NCBI GenBank assembly: GCA_942159475.1
Contig: OW804094.1
Location: forward strand, 55,858,966 to 55,922,965
Length of the DNA stretch: 64,000 nucleotides
Source of the DNA: Sthenelais limicola
Taxonomy: Eukaryota > Annelida > Polychaeta > Phyllodocida > Sigalionidae
Reading direction: 5' to 3'
Shown here: in pieces, positions 36,294 through 49,052 of the stretch
How positions within the stretch are numbered: the stretch's first letter is position 1
How the letters are laid out: every line of letters begins with the position of its first letter
The notes under the pieces: model-generated
Seen by the model: the letters and a program-made list of their open reading frames with translations, nothing else
Database searches by the model: none
Told to the model about the DNA's origin: nothing
Position numbers and translations under genes: made by a program

Positions 36294-36385
36294 CCGATGA
36301 ATCCTAGGATTTCATTTCTAATCCTGGTTTATGTTATTTTAAAAACATAAACCAGGATTTGAAATGAGATCGTATGATTCATCAG
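36294..36385. repeat. 92 bp near-perfect palindrome
   Basis: The centre is at 36339/36340. The inner arms 36320-36335 and 36344-36359 pair perfectly over 16 bases (AATCCTGGTTTATGTT). The outer arms continue with CATTTC/GAAATG and GATGAATC/GATTCATC, with a few mismatches. The sequence immediately left (CCCACACA, CCGATTTG) belongs to the repeat seen at 2868-3115. A foldback MITE is the simplest reading. Confidence 0.75.
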
Positions 36386-36389
36386 GATA

Positions 36390-39120
36390 ATTGTAATGAT
36401 ATTATAAAACTGCCTTGTGTTGTGCGCTGATAAATAAAAGAAGCTTTCCAATGTGCTCTTAATCCAGGAAAGGTCTGCTTTTATTTCTTGTTAAGGGCAG
36501 GTGCTTAACCTGTAAACGGTGCACCTATGTTAATCTTTTTGGTAAATGGGACCACCTTCGGAGTATTGTAAATTACAGGCAAATCGATGATAAATTCGCT
36601 CATTCAAATACCTACATATGTACCTATTTATTCTATGAATGAAGGGCTCAGTATTGCTATCAAAGATAATAGACCATATGCTACTTGTTGAACACTTGTA
36701 TTACCGGTTTGTCTTGATTGATTGCTCGCCCGAGACTGTCTCACGATATTTTACCCCGATAAATGAATCAACTATAGACATAATTTCGAGGAAACGCCCT
36801 AATATTTGCCAAATATCAAAGAGGCTTTATTAGGGGCGCATGCATTGTTAAAGGCCTGTAGGTCAAATTTATCTAACCGTTTAGCATACCTAAATGCGAA
36901 CTGTACGTCAAACCTCCTTTAAATGACTGGGAATCGAATGACTTAAGACCTCAGCTTTACCAGCAAAGCCATCATTACTTCTGGTCTTTATCTAGACGGA
37001 AGTGTCTTGACCACAAAACAAAGTCCTGTAAATCAAGTTATCCCTTTTGCTGTCGCGGTTCTTGTCTTGGGCGGATATCGAAGTTGCCAAGGTTGGCTCT
37101 GGGGTAAAAGTCCACCCTAAACATACAAACTTAAAACCAAAATGCTTTCGCGCATCAGCCATATGCTGTTTGATTTATTTCGATATAAATATATGCAATA
37201 TATTTTGAACACTATAGAACGCAAGTTAAATTACCAAAACTGTGTTAAACCAACGAGACTAGAGGGTAGTCTCTTGGTTAAACCAAATGCTTTTCCAGGC
37301 TTATAAGGTAATAAATATAAGACATACCGGTACCTAAAAATCAAATTAAATTCTGAAATACTTGCTATAACCACCATCTTAAGTCACTGCTGACGAGACG
37401 TACTAAGGGAGGCACGATTTATAGGACCTTCCCACCCTCATTATGTATTCATTGCGTTCTTCAATATGTACACATTCCAGGAAAACTGTAGCTCCACCCC
37501 TGACTTCTGTTCTATACGGGTAAGATGTGGTCCCATGCTGTGAGTCCATCCGTCGGGGGAATTATATGCCGGGACAGAATGGGCTGATGTGGCATAGATG
37601 GTCAATGTTTGGACAATAGTTTGAAATGGCCCCCTCAATATAACCACAACGATCCCTCATTTCCCCCTTGAACCTTAAGTCTCTCCCCAGAGTAGATCAA
37701 CATTCCCCTCAATACCCCCTCATTTATAACATTCAACAATGACTTCGGTGGTTAGTACTTAGTCAATAAAGACATAGACATACCCGGAAATAAGAGGGTT
37801 TTTTTTTCGAATAGTGATATACTATGGTGTTCATAGTATATACCTAATTATAATATAGTTTGTCCTCCTTGGAAGTCGTTCGTACGTGAATAATAGCTTG
37901 ATGACAACTATTATAGATCTTACTTTGTATTCATGATTCACTGGCTGCTGTCGAAATAACTGGATTAATAAGTGCAACGAGACTATATTAACACTCGTTG
38001 ATAAGTGGAAGGAATTTCGACCGTATATGTAGGAACTCCATGCAGTGATTAATCCAGTTTCAAGCCGAAAGGTCGAAGCCCATGCACCCAACATGACATT
38101 ATCATAGAAGCCAGCTCCTATAGTCATATGACTGAACATTTATAACTGAACCATTGACCAATGCTATATATGTTTACATACTGAAAATATATGCAATTCT
38201 CTCATGAACAAATGTAAAATATGCCATTCTATAGTTTCAAGCACGTCTGCCTTTCTCATCTGAATACTCTTTTTCTTTTATTTCAGTATAGTTGTTTTCT
38301 TGCCCTTATAAGGTAAAAGGAGAATCTAAGTCTTACCAAAGAAGTGAGAACCTATACCCATAAGTATCCCAGTAAACTCTACAGTCTGATAAAGTCATAG
38401 CTCTAATCTCTGGAGGTTCTGATTGAGACATTATCAATTGCCTTGAAAATTTATGTTTCCACTTGCAATTCTCCCAGTAAATCTCCCACGGTACTGAACT
38501 CTCTTTAACCACTGAATAAAGTCTGGAAACTTCATGTACAGAGTATTGGTCGATAAAATCCGTTGACCTCTGGTCACACTAATCGCCAAAGAATTTGCCT
38601 TTCAAACGACCGGCATGAGATAACTGTAATATATCAGAAGTGGATTTAAACGACTGTCATCCACTTCTCCTGAGGTATTTTTCTAAAACCATCGTCCCAT
38701 ATTCGCTCTGCTTTTAAATTAATACTTTAGTGCGAACGCACCTGTACAACAAATGTGAGGTCACAAATGAATTTCAAGGAAATTTTTGATGAGATATATG
38801 AGTTTAGTTTGACAAAATTGTTTAGCAACAGGTGAGTTAATTTTTCTCAAGATTCATCTAACGATGTAACGATGCCCGCCGAAGGGATTACATATAAACT
38901 CTAGTACCTCCAAAGATTTCGAAATAGAGTAGAAATAACCCTACAAATCTCTGGGTGAGTTGCTTTAAATTATTTAGTTAACCCAACGCTTCCGTAATAT
39001 GCTGAGTTCTTTAGGGGTATAGGAATCGTCTCTACTTTATTTATAGTGGAGTTGTGTATAGTTTGGCGGAAAGGGGGAAGGGGGAAGAGGGAAGGAAGGG
39101 GGAGAGACCCAATGTTTTGG
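36390..39120. other. Non-coding stretch, no gene recognised
   Basis: Only short ORFs are present, with no motif recognised. Confidence 0.5.
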
Positions 39121-39125
39121 TAATT

Positions 39126-39202
39126 TAAGTGTCATAAAGATAAACGTCGGCTACATGATATTCAAGTGTCATAAAACGTCGGCTATGTGATATCGAGGGG
39201 AG
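39126..39202. repeat. Two-copy tandem duplication, about 38 bp unit
   Basis: AAGTGTCATAAA followed by ACGTCGGCTA and TGATAT occurs twice in succession with a small indel. Confidence 0.7.
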
Positions 39203-39649
39203 AGGATTAAAGCCAAGACAGAAGGAGGGAGCTATAGGCGAGCCTACCCCATGGCCCAGCTGTTTTTATGGGGATGTTAACTGATGAACAGGGACTAATG
39301 GTATTCCTTCTTCCGCACATCGACATCAGAGAGAAATCACCGTTGTTTCATTATCCTGTCATAAACTATAGGATCCTGGTTCGATTGCCATTAATTGGAT
39401 CGTGTTTGGATGTAGATTGGTATAGCTACTCTATGGGTGCATTGCACTATATACGATTCTGTGTTAAACCACTCTTAGAGGCCTCGTAACTCCCTCTTAG
39501 CAAAAGTTGCATTGCACTATATACGATTTTACTCTCAGAGTACTCTCAGAGCCCTCGTAAAGTTAAGAATTTATCAGCACCAAAACAGGTGTGGATAAAT
39601 CCCTCTTAGCATATCTTAGGACATCTTAGCCAAACATGGCTGTTAAAAA

Positions 39650-39730
39650 ACCTGCCAAGACTGGGATTCGAACCCATGTCCCCCACATAAACCACAATCC
39701 TATCATTGTTTACACTGATAGGTATATAAT
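39650..39730 (-). repeat. tRNA-like T-arm / B box
   Basis: On the minus strand TGGGTTCGAATCCCA (39675-39661) is a good tRNA B box and T-arm, followed by AGTCTTGGC. No A box or full cloverleaf was found upstream, so this is a decayed tRNA-derived sequence rather than a working tRNA gene. Confidence 0.35.
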
Positions 39731-39924
39731 TGGTATATAGCATGATACCTGTCACCATGGAAACCGATTTATTGTACAGCTCTTTTTTTATATTATATTA
39801 TATATAAATTATGCTAAGCATTTCGGGTCATAGATTGAAAACAAACTAAAATCTGTTGACAATATTTAAGTACTGTAAAGTCCTAAAGTGATTAATGGAA
39901 TATACAAATCGGGGTATGATAACA

Positions 39925-40110
39925 GTCTCTGCTCTCTCTTCTCTCTCCCTGTCTCTCCCCCCCCCCCCCCCCACCTTCTCTCTCTCCTTCTCAACCTATA
40001 TCTTCTGTTTCAGTTTGAATTTTTGGACCGACATTTCTCTCCCTCTGTCCCTCTCCCTCTCCCTCTCCCTCCTCTGTCCCTCTCCCCGTTCCTGCCCTTT
40101 CCTCCCGCCC
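39925..40110. repeat. Pyrimidine-rich low-complexity tract
   Basis: CT-rich sequence with a run of about 16 C at 39957-39972. Open frames across it are artefacts of composition. Confidence 0.8.
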
Positions 40111-40479
40111 CTCCCACTCGTCCCTTTTGGTTTACAGGTAAATTAGCTCCTCTATCTTTTTTTTAAAGAATTTTATTTTCATATTTAACAGAAAAATGCA
40201 GACATACACATTCGCTCAAAAATTAATTTAAGCGATTTTCAAGGGTATCTGCCGTAATAAATCATACAAAGTATTACATATATAATTTGAAAATGACATA
40301 TAGTAAATAACATTATTGGCGACCTCGAGGCCGATTATCAATTTGCTTACTGAATTCGAATTACATATAATGTCCGAATGAAAATATGAAAAACAGAAAA
40401 TAGAATAATAATGAAAAAATGAAAAAAAGGATGTTTCCTTGCTATATATCAAAGAAACAGTTCTAGATGACATCTCCCT

Positions 40480-40523
40480 TAATTCTCTCTATATATCTCT
40501 CTCTCTTTCTCTCTCTGTCTCCA

Positions 40524-40562
<39 letters not shown>

Positions 40563-40566
40563 ACTA
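40480..40566. repeat. (CT)n microsatellite
   Basis: CT dinucleotides, longest uninterrupted run about 40530-40558. Confidence 0.9.
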
Positions 40567-40744
40567 TCTCTCACCCCTCTCACCCTCTCCTTATAAATGT
40601 TACTCACCACAATTTTTCTGATTTTAGATTTACAATTTTTTTTACCCAGGTATTAACATTACATCATATAATGACATTATTCTCATTCAACCCTGATCGA
40701 TGAGACAATTAGAATAGGTGTATCATGAAATATTCTCCCCTCTA

Positions 40745-40800
40745 GACCCTCGTAAGTCCGTTGTAAGTCCATCGTAAGTCTGTCGTAAGGTCTTGGTAAG
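40745..40800. repeat. GTAAGTC short tandem repeat
   Basis: Four to five imperfect units of CGTAAGTCYG or close variants in a row. Confidence 0.6.
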
Positions 40801-40939
40801 ACACGACTAAGAGGCCTCTAAGATTCTATTCTGCAATGCACAATCCTCGTATCATAAAGCCGTCTTAGTCGTAACTTTAAGAGCAAGTTACGAGGCATTT
40901 AAGACACAATCTTATCGTATATAGTGCAATGCACCCTCT

Positions 40940-41165
40940 GTGTAGTATGTATCGACTCGAAGATTGATCTGGCTGGTCGCTTCAGAGTGTCAGAATGACC
41001 ACTGTCCAGTCCGTAGGATCCACGTAGGCTCACGTGGGATCCAGTGATCCGATTTCCGGCACCCATAGGAAGATCTGGCACGCCAGAGTTGGATAACCAA
41101 TATTGTTTTGTACCAAAAAAGACAATAAAGAATGTTTGAAATTGAAATTGAAATTGAAATTTCCC
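40940..41165 (+). mobile_element. LINE/SINE 3' end with (TTGAAA)n tail
   Basis: The segment ends with AATAAAGAATG followed by four GAAATT units (about 41138-41161), the kind of tail left by L2/CR1-type retroposons. The upstream body has no recognised ORF and begins near the end of the inverted-repeat element. Confidence 0.35.
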
Positions 41166-41169
41166 TACA

Positions 41170-44100
41170 GAGGGCACTTGTGTATTGTTCATAGCATAGC
41201 AGTTGGTTCTCGTCCTAAGGTAGAGACTGTCTCTCTTATAATTATGAGTAATCAAATTACCAGTAATGTTGATGCACTTAGTTGGGTGACATCAACGAGA
41301 CTGGAACTAGTCTCGTTGGTGATATACAATCATAATTCTGAGGTCTATCTTCCAAAGATGCCCTACCGCGAACACACCTCCAGGGAAAAAAATCGTTGAA
41401 AAGCGACTTTCCAATTATCTCTCTAGCTCAGCCTGCGTAATTACTTAATACTTAGATGCAGACATCAAGTTTGAGCTAGCACAGTGAATAGCGGGACGCA
41501 TCGTAGTAATACTGCAATTTAAATTGTGTGGTCAACACGCCTAAATCTGGGATGTGTTCCATTTTCTTTCTTGTTCAATATAGCCACATTATATACACGA
41601 CTAGTCATGTTCCCACTCTTGCAACATGCAATGCATAGTTCTCCACGTTCGATAATGGGCTTTAGCTCTGTTATTGCAAGCGTCAAGCACATGTATCATA
41701 TTAAAAGACTAAACTACATCGCCGCAACGGAAGGAAATCCAATAGCATAACAGGCTTCGAACATTAAAATAAACATGGCCATAACCATCTATAAATCAAA
41801 CTTTAGAGTAAAAGATCAAACTTACAAGATGTTAGCAAAATAGGACACCCCGGATCACGAGGTGTTAGGTTACAAAGCCGGTGGGAGAGGTTTTGTAAAG
41901 ATCAGAAGTTACAACACTTCAACTTAAGAGCAATTTAAAAGGATCAAAGATAAACTGAACAACTTATCCAGACACGAATACGCGCTATTCAAGCACGAGT
42001 GTTATGTGCCTTGGTAATAGGATGTATCTGAAAATGTCCCTTTTTGAAGCAATTGGTTTCTGAAAAGCTACCCAACTGCCTAAAGATGGGATTCTCTTTG
42101 TCGGTAAGAGAGACCACTGTTGGTAGACCATTTGCCTCTGTGTCAGGGAAACAATTAGAGATGTTGTACAACCCCACTGCTCTCTTGAAACCGCTGTCCA
42201 GATCGATCCACCCCCTCCTGAGAGTAGATGGCATTGGAAGGTGAAGGAGGGTTAAATCAGCAAATGCTCAGGTAATCAGGGGCGAGGATTCACTGAGAGG
42301 TGTCAAGTAGCCCGGTCATTCGATGGCAATATTCTCTGTAAAGTGACAAAGCAGACGGTTGCTTATTCTCAGGTAAAGGAGGGGGTCACCTGGGAAGTTA
42401 TTTCCAAACTGGACAGGTGGTAGGCGCGAGGGCATGGGAGTCTGCTACATCTCCCTGCAGTTGTCGAATATGCAGGTACTACTTAAAGGTATACAATCAA
42501 CTGCGCTATACTTTGAGGCTCCCTACGCCACCCCTGCTGGCCAAAGCGCGGGTTATAGGACATGATACAGGGTAAAATAATGACTTTGTGAAAGGGAGGG
42601 AGGAACTATTTCTGGGGATGGCACTTTTGTTCGTAAGATTATTCGGGACCAACGAAATATGGCTATTATTCTTTTGACGGTTTAATTGGTCATTAAAAGT
42701 ATATAGCACCACATGCATATTTTCTCTAATAGGTAGGCCTACTAATATCCGATTGCACTTAGATTCCAATCTCTATATTCAGTTTATGTTTAGAAAAAAT
42801 ACCAGGTACAACTCAAAAATGAGGAAAACCGGTTAGAAACTGGCCACTGTGTCTGTAGTAATGATTATGCTAATAGAAAATGGTCCGTAATAAAATCTCA
42901 GGCGGTTTTACCTCTTGAGCAATTTGGTTGATTCTTTTGGTTTTGTAGCATTTTGAATGTCCGAACAATAAATAAACAAATCCAATATACAGGAATTTTA
43001 TAATAAAAGTAGTTTTTATTTTCTGACTTTTTGGAAAGGGAAATATAAGATTTATTCTGTCAGGGTTGAAATTCCTAGTATTTATTTTCTTTGGACTAAT
43101 ACTTTTTTTCTTTTATAGTAAATCCAGTTTTCTTCTTATCTCTAGTGGTATACTCATTGCCGCTGATTCTGCAGTTCATCTACATTTTCCCGGTATCCTA
43201 CAGATGCTTTATTTTGTTGGGTTTGGAGTTGTTTAACATGTTTCAGCTTTTCTTACATCATATGTCCGAATTCTAAAGTGGTGATAGCAGCATTGTCATA
43301 TACGCTGAGGGATATATCCCGGTTCAATTCTTTTTGCATATTTGATAGTAATTACGGCTTATATAATACATTATTTTTACTGTTTGCAGTTGGGTAGTAA
43401 ATTTAAGCGAACTATCAATGGTTATAATTTGTTCAGTCTTTGTACATATCATAAGATATCATTTATTATATTTGCTATGACACAAATAATAGGAGTTCCT
43501 AAATAGCCATAAACGCAATCAAAATAAGTGCACTGGTGTTTAAAGAATTGTATATAAAAAGCCCCTCATGGAACTGTTATAATTATTGTAATATCGTCTC
43601 CAATATCCAATACACAAGGGTTTATTTAATTTAAAAAATGTCCCTTTGTATTGAAAACGTTTATATCGGTTTGAAGTATTACGTATCTGTTAGAAATATG
43701 GAATATTTAATCAAATTATTTATGTACATTAAAGTGCCTGAGGTACCCCATACATAGTACCTGAAGTATCGACTACGCCTCTGCGACCACCCAGATTTAA
43801 AATCAAGGGGCGGCGGTAGGTTCTGTAATTCAAGCCCCGAGCCTGGTAGGTCTTTTACAATAGCCCCAGGTGATAACCATCCAAAACATAAGTTGTCATT
43901 ATATGTGATCAGTTATTGTTGCCTGCATAAAGACACCGACCATTGAACAATTGCAAATAATACAGTATTACTTACATACAAGTTGTGTGAGGTAGTAACA
44001 TACACCCATTTGGAGTCATAACTTGATCAAGCTAGACGTATGTAAATGATTATGAATCATAAGTCGACGACAGGGGGGCACACCTTCTGACAAGCTTTCA

Positions 44101-45110
44101 AACGGACACATCTAAATATAAAAGCCAAGAATACTACTCATTCTACAAACTGAATAATGACTAAATTACAGGAATTGTTATGTGGTGGAGGTACCTATTT
44201 CCTCGCAGGATTAAAAATTCCTGAAGTAAGTCATTTCGTAGAAGGCGGTAGACTTATTGTCAACATTCATGCCATTTCGGCTCGAGGGAGGGCATAAGTG
44301 AAAGTATGAAGGGTATTCAATCCAGGGGGAGAAAGGAGAACCTGGCAGCGGTCCAATATATGCAGACGTAGACCTATCCAAAATCCAGATCTCGTAAAGC
44401 ACATAAACCTGCGAATACCAGGTCAAGATGTTTAGGATTATATTTTTGAAAACTGACACTGTCTCAAGTGTTTGGTCAAGAATACATTATTATACCGACG
44501 ATTATTGGTCATGTTAGACCTGTAAACATTATTACTCTTTTATTTTGTCAAATGCATTACATAATGATACACTAGTCACTTTGTTTAAACCCTTACTTGT
44601 CATTTATCGCCTGTTCCAAAGACATATTTATATTGATTGGTGAAGTTCAAACCTAATGTTACGTGACTGAAAAAAACATTAAAGCTGGTATTTTTTTTTA
44701 ACTATTTCCAAACCGTGAGAAACAATACATTAATCCTGAAATATTTTAAATACTCATGAATTTGTTTAGGTTCCTTTTGAAAAAGAGCATTATATTGCAA
44801 AAGCTAATGAAGCTAAGCTAAAAAGCTAAAAATCTGATGAAGAAGTGGTGCATTTATTAATTGTGCGGGGAAGAGATCGTAACAGAAATGTATTTCAAGA
44901 GCATGCCATACCTTCACGCTGCCACTAGATTTACCAAGCTAATAATTCCTAAACTTATTTCATTGTTACATTACTTTGGACTTTGTTCAGTAGAGTTAGG
45001 TCCAGAGGGTGACTGGCGCCAGATTAGACTATCGCCACAACAAAGAACTCTTAAATTAAATAGCACATTATATTATTAATGAAACTTAAGGCTATTTAAA
45101 AAGGCTTCGC
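41170..45110. other. Non-coding stretch, no gene recognised
   Basis: About four kilobases with chance ORFs only. Confidence 0.5.
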
Positions 45111-45179
45111 CGACACCGTAACCCACCCACCGCCATGACAGCCATGTTGCGGCCTATGGGGCCGTCTACATGGCACGCC

Positions 45180-45385
45180 GAGTACCGTTTGGAAGGGGTG
45201 ATCCCATTGGCTGAGAGCCTAGCTCAAGGTTAATGTAACACGCCCTGTGATTGGTTGATTTTTTTCCCCGAGTATTACCGAAGATGCGATGCCGAGTGTT
45301 CCCGAAGATGCCATGTGTTTGTACGGTAAAATGTCCGTGCATCCTTTAGCATATATAGGGGTCGGGGAATCGCTTATTACTCCGT
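45180..45385 (+). promoter_or_regulatory. Promoter-like segment (CCAAT boxes and TATA box)
   Basis: ATTGGCTGAG and GATTGGTTG (inverted CCAAT boxes) are followed by a CATATATAGGGG box at about 45349-45360, in a locally GC-richer region. The spacing suits a core promoter with a start near 45385, but no ORF with a recognisable product follows. It could be the edge of an LTR or a chance composition. Confidence 0.2.
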
Positions 45386-45389
45386 TGTG

Positions 45390-47935
45390 ATACCAGATAT
45401 ACCCTGATGAATTTGAGGTAATCTCAGTCTATGTATTTTCCCTAGGCCTGGAAACATTGTTTGGGTGGATTGGAGGTCGGTAAGTGGTATTTTTGGACGA
45501 TCGGCGGCCAGTTGGTTACCTAGATGGTAGTGTTGATAATTATGTGGGCGTGGCAGAAATCGTTGGGTATGCCTAAGGCATATAAATATGCCAGTGACGC
45601 CTAATCGTCTAGATAGAAACAGCGTGGGCGGAAGGCCATGGTTATTATGTAACGAATTATCACCCATGAGCCCATATCTCAATGTTAATGTCCTCAATTG
45701 ATTATTAGAACTTCATTTTACAATGCACTTGTTTATTGATAACCGAACTGTCGTTATTACAGAAGATGTGCTGTACAAAAATACTAAATTAAAAAAATTG
45801 TACGGCAAGAATTACGGCCTTAAATGTGTGTTTTTATAACGTATTTTTTTAAAAATTTCTCGTGGAAACACATACTTCAGATAATCGATATATTACTTTT
45901 TTTAGTATGTACCGTTAACAACTACAATGGACCTCAATGAGGCGATTTATATTGAAAATTATGGTCGCCTACAAGTCCAACTAGCTATGGATGCCTATGA
46001 ATAGGCCTATATCAATCCTTTTGTACAGAACATGGAAATCCCTTTTCTATCCGTCAGTTCCCCAGGGCTTCATTATTCGAGTACCTATATACAAAATATG
46101 AATACAAATTAATACCAAGCTTCATAAAGCTTTCCTCGTGGGACTATGCAAAAACTGAGTAACGTACACGTCCATCAAGATGTAATGCTATTATGTGAAA
46201 GGTTAAAATCGGGTTAAAATACAACACCTCGATCGGTATATCAAATATCACATTATCCAGTTTGGCTTCAATATCACATGGAAAGGATCGAAACGCAGAC
46301 TTTAGCTGAGTAATCTTATTTGAGTAACCAATAAGGGTTATGTTCTTCGCTTAAAGATTAATGGTCAACCTGACCGCACAGTTTGGTTTTACCCCCATGC
46401 GCTTTGGGCCTCGTTTTCACATCGACACAATGGCCGATGGGATCGAGGCTGCAGGGGGGCTCAAGAAGAAGTTCTATTGTCCATCGATATGTCTACTTCA
46501 CTTCCCAATAAGTCACATCTGTCAATGGTCACCACAGAAGGCCACTAAAGACATCACACTCCACTGATCAACAAAGCAAGTAAACAAGATGACAAAGCAT
46601 GGATGGGTATAATGGTGGGGTCCGGGGTGGGGTCCAGATCCACTATTGGGGACTATGATTTTGAAGGATCCCTGAATCTTGCACGGGTAAAAGATGGCGA
46701 TTGACACACCGCTCAATATGGTCTGACATGTAAAACAAACTTCATTCTCGGATAATATAAATGGGGATAAGAGATCCGACAAAGGTCTGTCTCCGCTTTG
46801 GAAAGTATAGTGATCAGGGTGTCAGGTAGGTGTCGAAATAGTATCTAGTGTCGCCACTAGGTCGAGTGACAATAATTTTGACTTTGGTGTTAATTTCCAT
46901 ACGCTTGATATCTAAAGTCATGGAATGATCGGATGACAAGATGGATCGAAAAGTGATGAACAGTTTCAAACAGATCACAGAGATCTCGGCGGGTGCATTA
47001 AACTATAAATACATGTAAAACACACACATACATAATCCACAATATAAATAATCCACAAATGATGTCATGCTTTGGGGGGGGGGGGCATTTTATCCCCCAC
47101 CCCCACCCTCTTTCCCCCATGTCATGCTTTGTCACACTGTGCCAGACCCCACCCACCTTTAAAAATGATTAAGAATTATGATTGTCTCCACCACCACCAC
47201 CTTTACAGATATCTGCACTTGGGTTTCAATTTTGACTTACACATGTGCTTCCTTTACGGACTTTCTAAATCTTTGGTTAAAATAAAATAAATAAAAAGCA
47301 AGCAATAAAGAGACAGACCAACATTGGTCAACCAAAACATGCTCTCTATAACCACTCATCCGAACAAAATGATCCAATTTATAATTAAATAAGAAACCCT
47401 ATGTGCATACTATGTTACTGTTTTGTCACTCTTTCTCACTCCATGGGCTTTGTGACCATGCATTCTCTGATTGAGTTTAGGCCCCCAAAAATAGGTATGT
47501 TTCCGATTTATCGGCTGAAAACTAGATAAAAAGAAACTGTGGAAACCACATTCCAGGAACTGAAAAAATGTCTATTTCATAGCCATTATAAGACGGAAGA
47601 CTGTAATTCTATTTAAATGTTTTATTTCTCAGTGGGGATAATGATTTCTATTTTATATATATTCAGTATAAGTCGGGAGAAGTGTGTATTATCTGTGACG
47701 AGAATTTTACGCAAGTCCAACAAATGTTCTTTAGTAAAGAGATGTTAAAAAGGGAGGTGGGCGGGAACAACAATTGTCCCCGATGTTATTGGGAAGATGA
47801 GGACGATGAACTGACGTCTGAGATGAGGTGATGCTGGAACAATTCCCAGATAACTAATAGAACTTTATTTTAATTAAACAAGGGAAATGTGCTTTTTGAC
47901 AGTTGCTGGGCCCTCGCACATAAAAAACCAAACTT
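45390..47935. other. Non-coding stretch, no gene recognised
   Basis: No gene or repeat family recognised apart from a G run at 47071-47087 next to a C-rich patch. Confidence 0.5.
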
Positions 47936-48260
47936 TAGACAATGCCTAGTCGAAAATCTTCAATAAAATCCCCGGCTTCAAGGACAATCTTGAAGCCTGA
48001 TTTTGTTTTTGTCTCCAGTCTCGGAAAATTAGACAATGTCTCTTCAATTTTTGTCCTTTTTTGCGGTAATTTTCTGGTGACTGGCGGTAGTTTTTCGCAT
48101 AGAGATACAAGCTATTTTGTAAGATTTGCAGCAGGCGTGCAGATATTGGAGAGACAATCAAAACGAGACAATTTTAAGTAGTTTCAGACAATATATATCG
48201 CGTTCATAATGCAGTTTGTCTGTTGTCTCTGTGACAATTTTGAGGCCGAAAGACCAAAAA

Positions 48261-48289
48261 CTAAGGACAGCCCTGATAGCTGTCCTTAG
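48261..48289. repeat. Perfect 11 bp stem-loop
   Basis: CTAAGGACAGC (48261-48271) pairs with GCTGTCCTTAG (48279-48289) over a 7-base loop, within repeat D. Confidence 0.75.
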
Positions 48290-48404
48290 GTGGTTTTGTC
48301 TCGAAAATGTTTAAGTTTTGTAACTAAATTCCCAATTTGGAGACAATTTTGGTTCTTTTACATGCAGTTCATTTATTGTCTCGGTGACAATTCTCTTTAC
48401 TGTA

Positions 48405-48525
48405 ACAGGACTCTCTGGAAGATCTATGGCTAGCATAGATGTGAGCACCTAAATCCAGACGCTATCGTATATTTTCACACTATGTAACTGTTCTGTCTGG
48501 AAATAAACAATATCAATCAATCAAA
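48405..48525 (+). mobile_element. CR1/L2-like LINE 3' end with (TCAA)n tail
   Basis: A short segment ending GGAAATAAACAATATCAATC then TCAATCAA, as in severely 5'-truncated LINE copies. It interrupts repeat D. The family is inferred from the tail style only. Confidence 0.4.
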
Positions 48526-48765
48526 AATTCTGAGGTCTCAGTGACAAATTTGAGGCCAAAAGGTAGTTATGTCTCGAAATGTTTTGTCACTAAATTCACA
48601 ATTTGGAGACAATTTTGGTTGCTTTGCATTTCAGGCTGACTCAGCCGCATGGTGGTGGGTTCCACCAGCAAACCGTCTTTTGTTTCTTTTGCTTCCCCTC
48701 TCCCTAGTATTTGGGTTTAGATTTCTTACTAGACCTATTGAATAGTAGGCCCTACTTCAGGGGCG

Positions 48766-49052
48766 GATCCAGTGTGTAGCGGCTGCGAGTTGCGTCTTGG
48801 GGTGACGATTATGATTGTTCTTCAACATTATTATGGATATTTTGTTTTTCAAATGACCAGTATTCCCCGATCTGACCCATTGCAAAAGCCACCCACCGTC
48901 CCGTCCCCCCGCCCGTCCCGTCCCGGCCGTGTACAGCTCTACACGGCCCAACAAGTAGAGGATGAAAAAATAAAAATCTGTGCCCACGACGAGCCTTGAA
49001 CTCCCAACCCTTAGGTCTGGAGTCCAGCGCTTTGCCTCGTTGCTATCAGCGG
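48766..49052 (-). mobile_element. tRNA-derived SINE, copy 1
   Basis: On the minus strand a tRNA-like head comes first: A box TAGCAACGAGG near 49045, then GCGCTGGACTCCAGACC, then B box GAGTTCAAGGCTC near 48990. A T-rich run and TTTCATCCT follow, then a conserved hairpin (48925-48948), GC-rich GGGACGGGACGG, GGGTGGCTTTTGCA, and GAAAAACAAAATATCCATAA. The same order is found on the plus strand at 63603-63885. The copy ends near GGATCCGCCCCTG. The pol III promoter boxes are seen directly; current activity is unknown. Confidence 0.75.

Larger units (their letters stand above)
39437..40936. mobile_element. 1.5 kb inverted-repeat element
   Basis: The left end GGGTGCATTGCACTATATAC (from 39436) is complementary to the right end at 40917-40936, and the pairing continues loosely through GCCTCGTAAC and CTCTTA for about 70 bases. 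The left end holds a second, tandem copy of GCATTGCACTATATACGATT (39508-39527). The interior holds pyrimidine-rich tracts, a tRNA-like T-arm and a GTAAGTC tandem. No transposase was found. Confidence 0.55.
47985..48635. repeat. Dispersed repeat D, copy 1, with internal duplication
   Basis: The motif GTGACAATTTTGAGGCC, TTTTGTCTCGAAA and AATTTGGAGACAATTTTGG recurs at about 48229-48357 and about 48540-48622. The leading part (TTAGACAAT, TTCTGGTGACTGGCGGTAG) recurs inverted at 51598-51720. Between the two internal copies a LINE-like tail has been inserted. Confidence 0.6.

Noticed and set aside
39888..40166. Two overlapping 83-92 residue ORFs rich in leucine, serine and proline
   Set aside because: They are translations of a pyrimidine-rich low-complexity tract.
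45377..45697. 106-residue minus-strand ORF with mixed composition
   Set aside because: Plausible amino-acid composition but no domain, splice context or repeat support; length is within chance.
48985..49052. Possible functional tRNA gene
   Set aside because: Promoter boxes are present but the cloverleaf is imperfect, and the sequence continues into a SINE body shared with a second copy.
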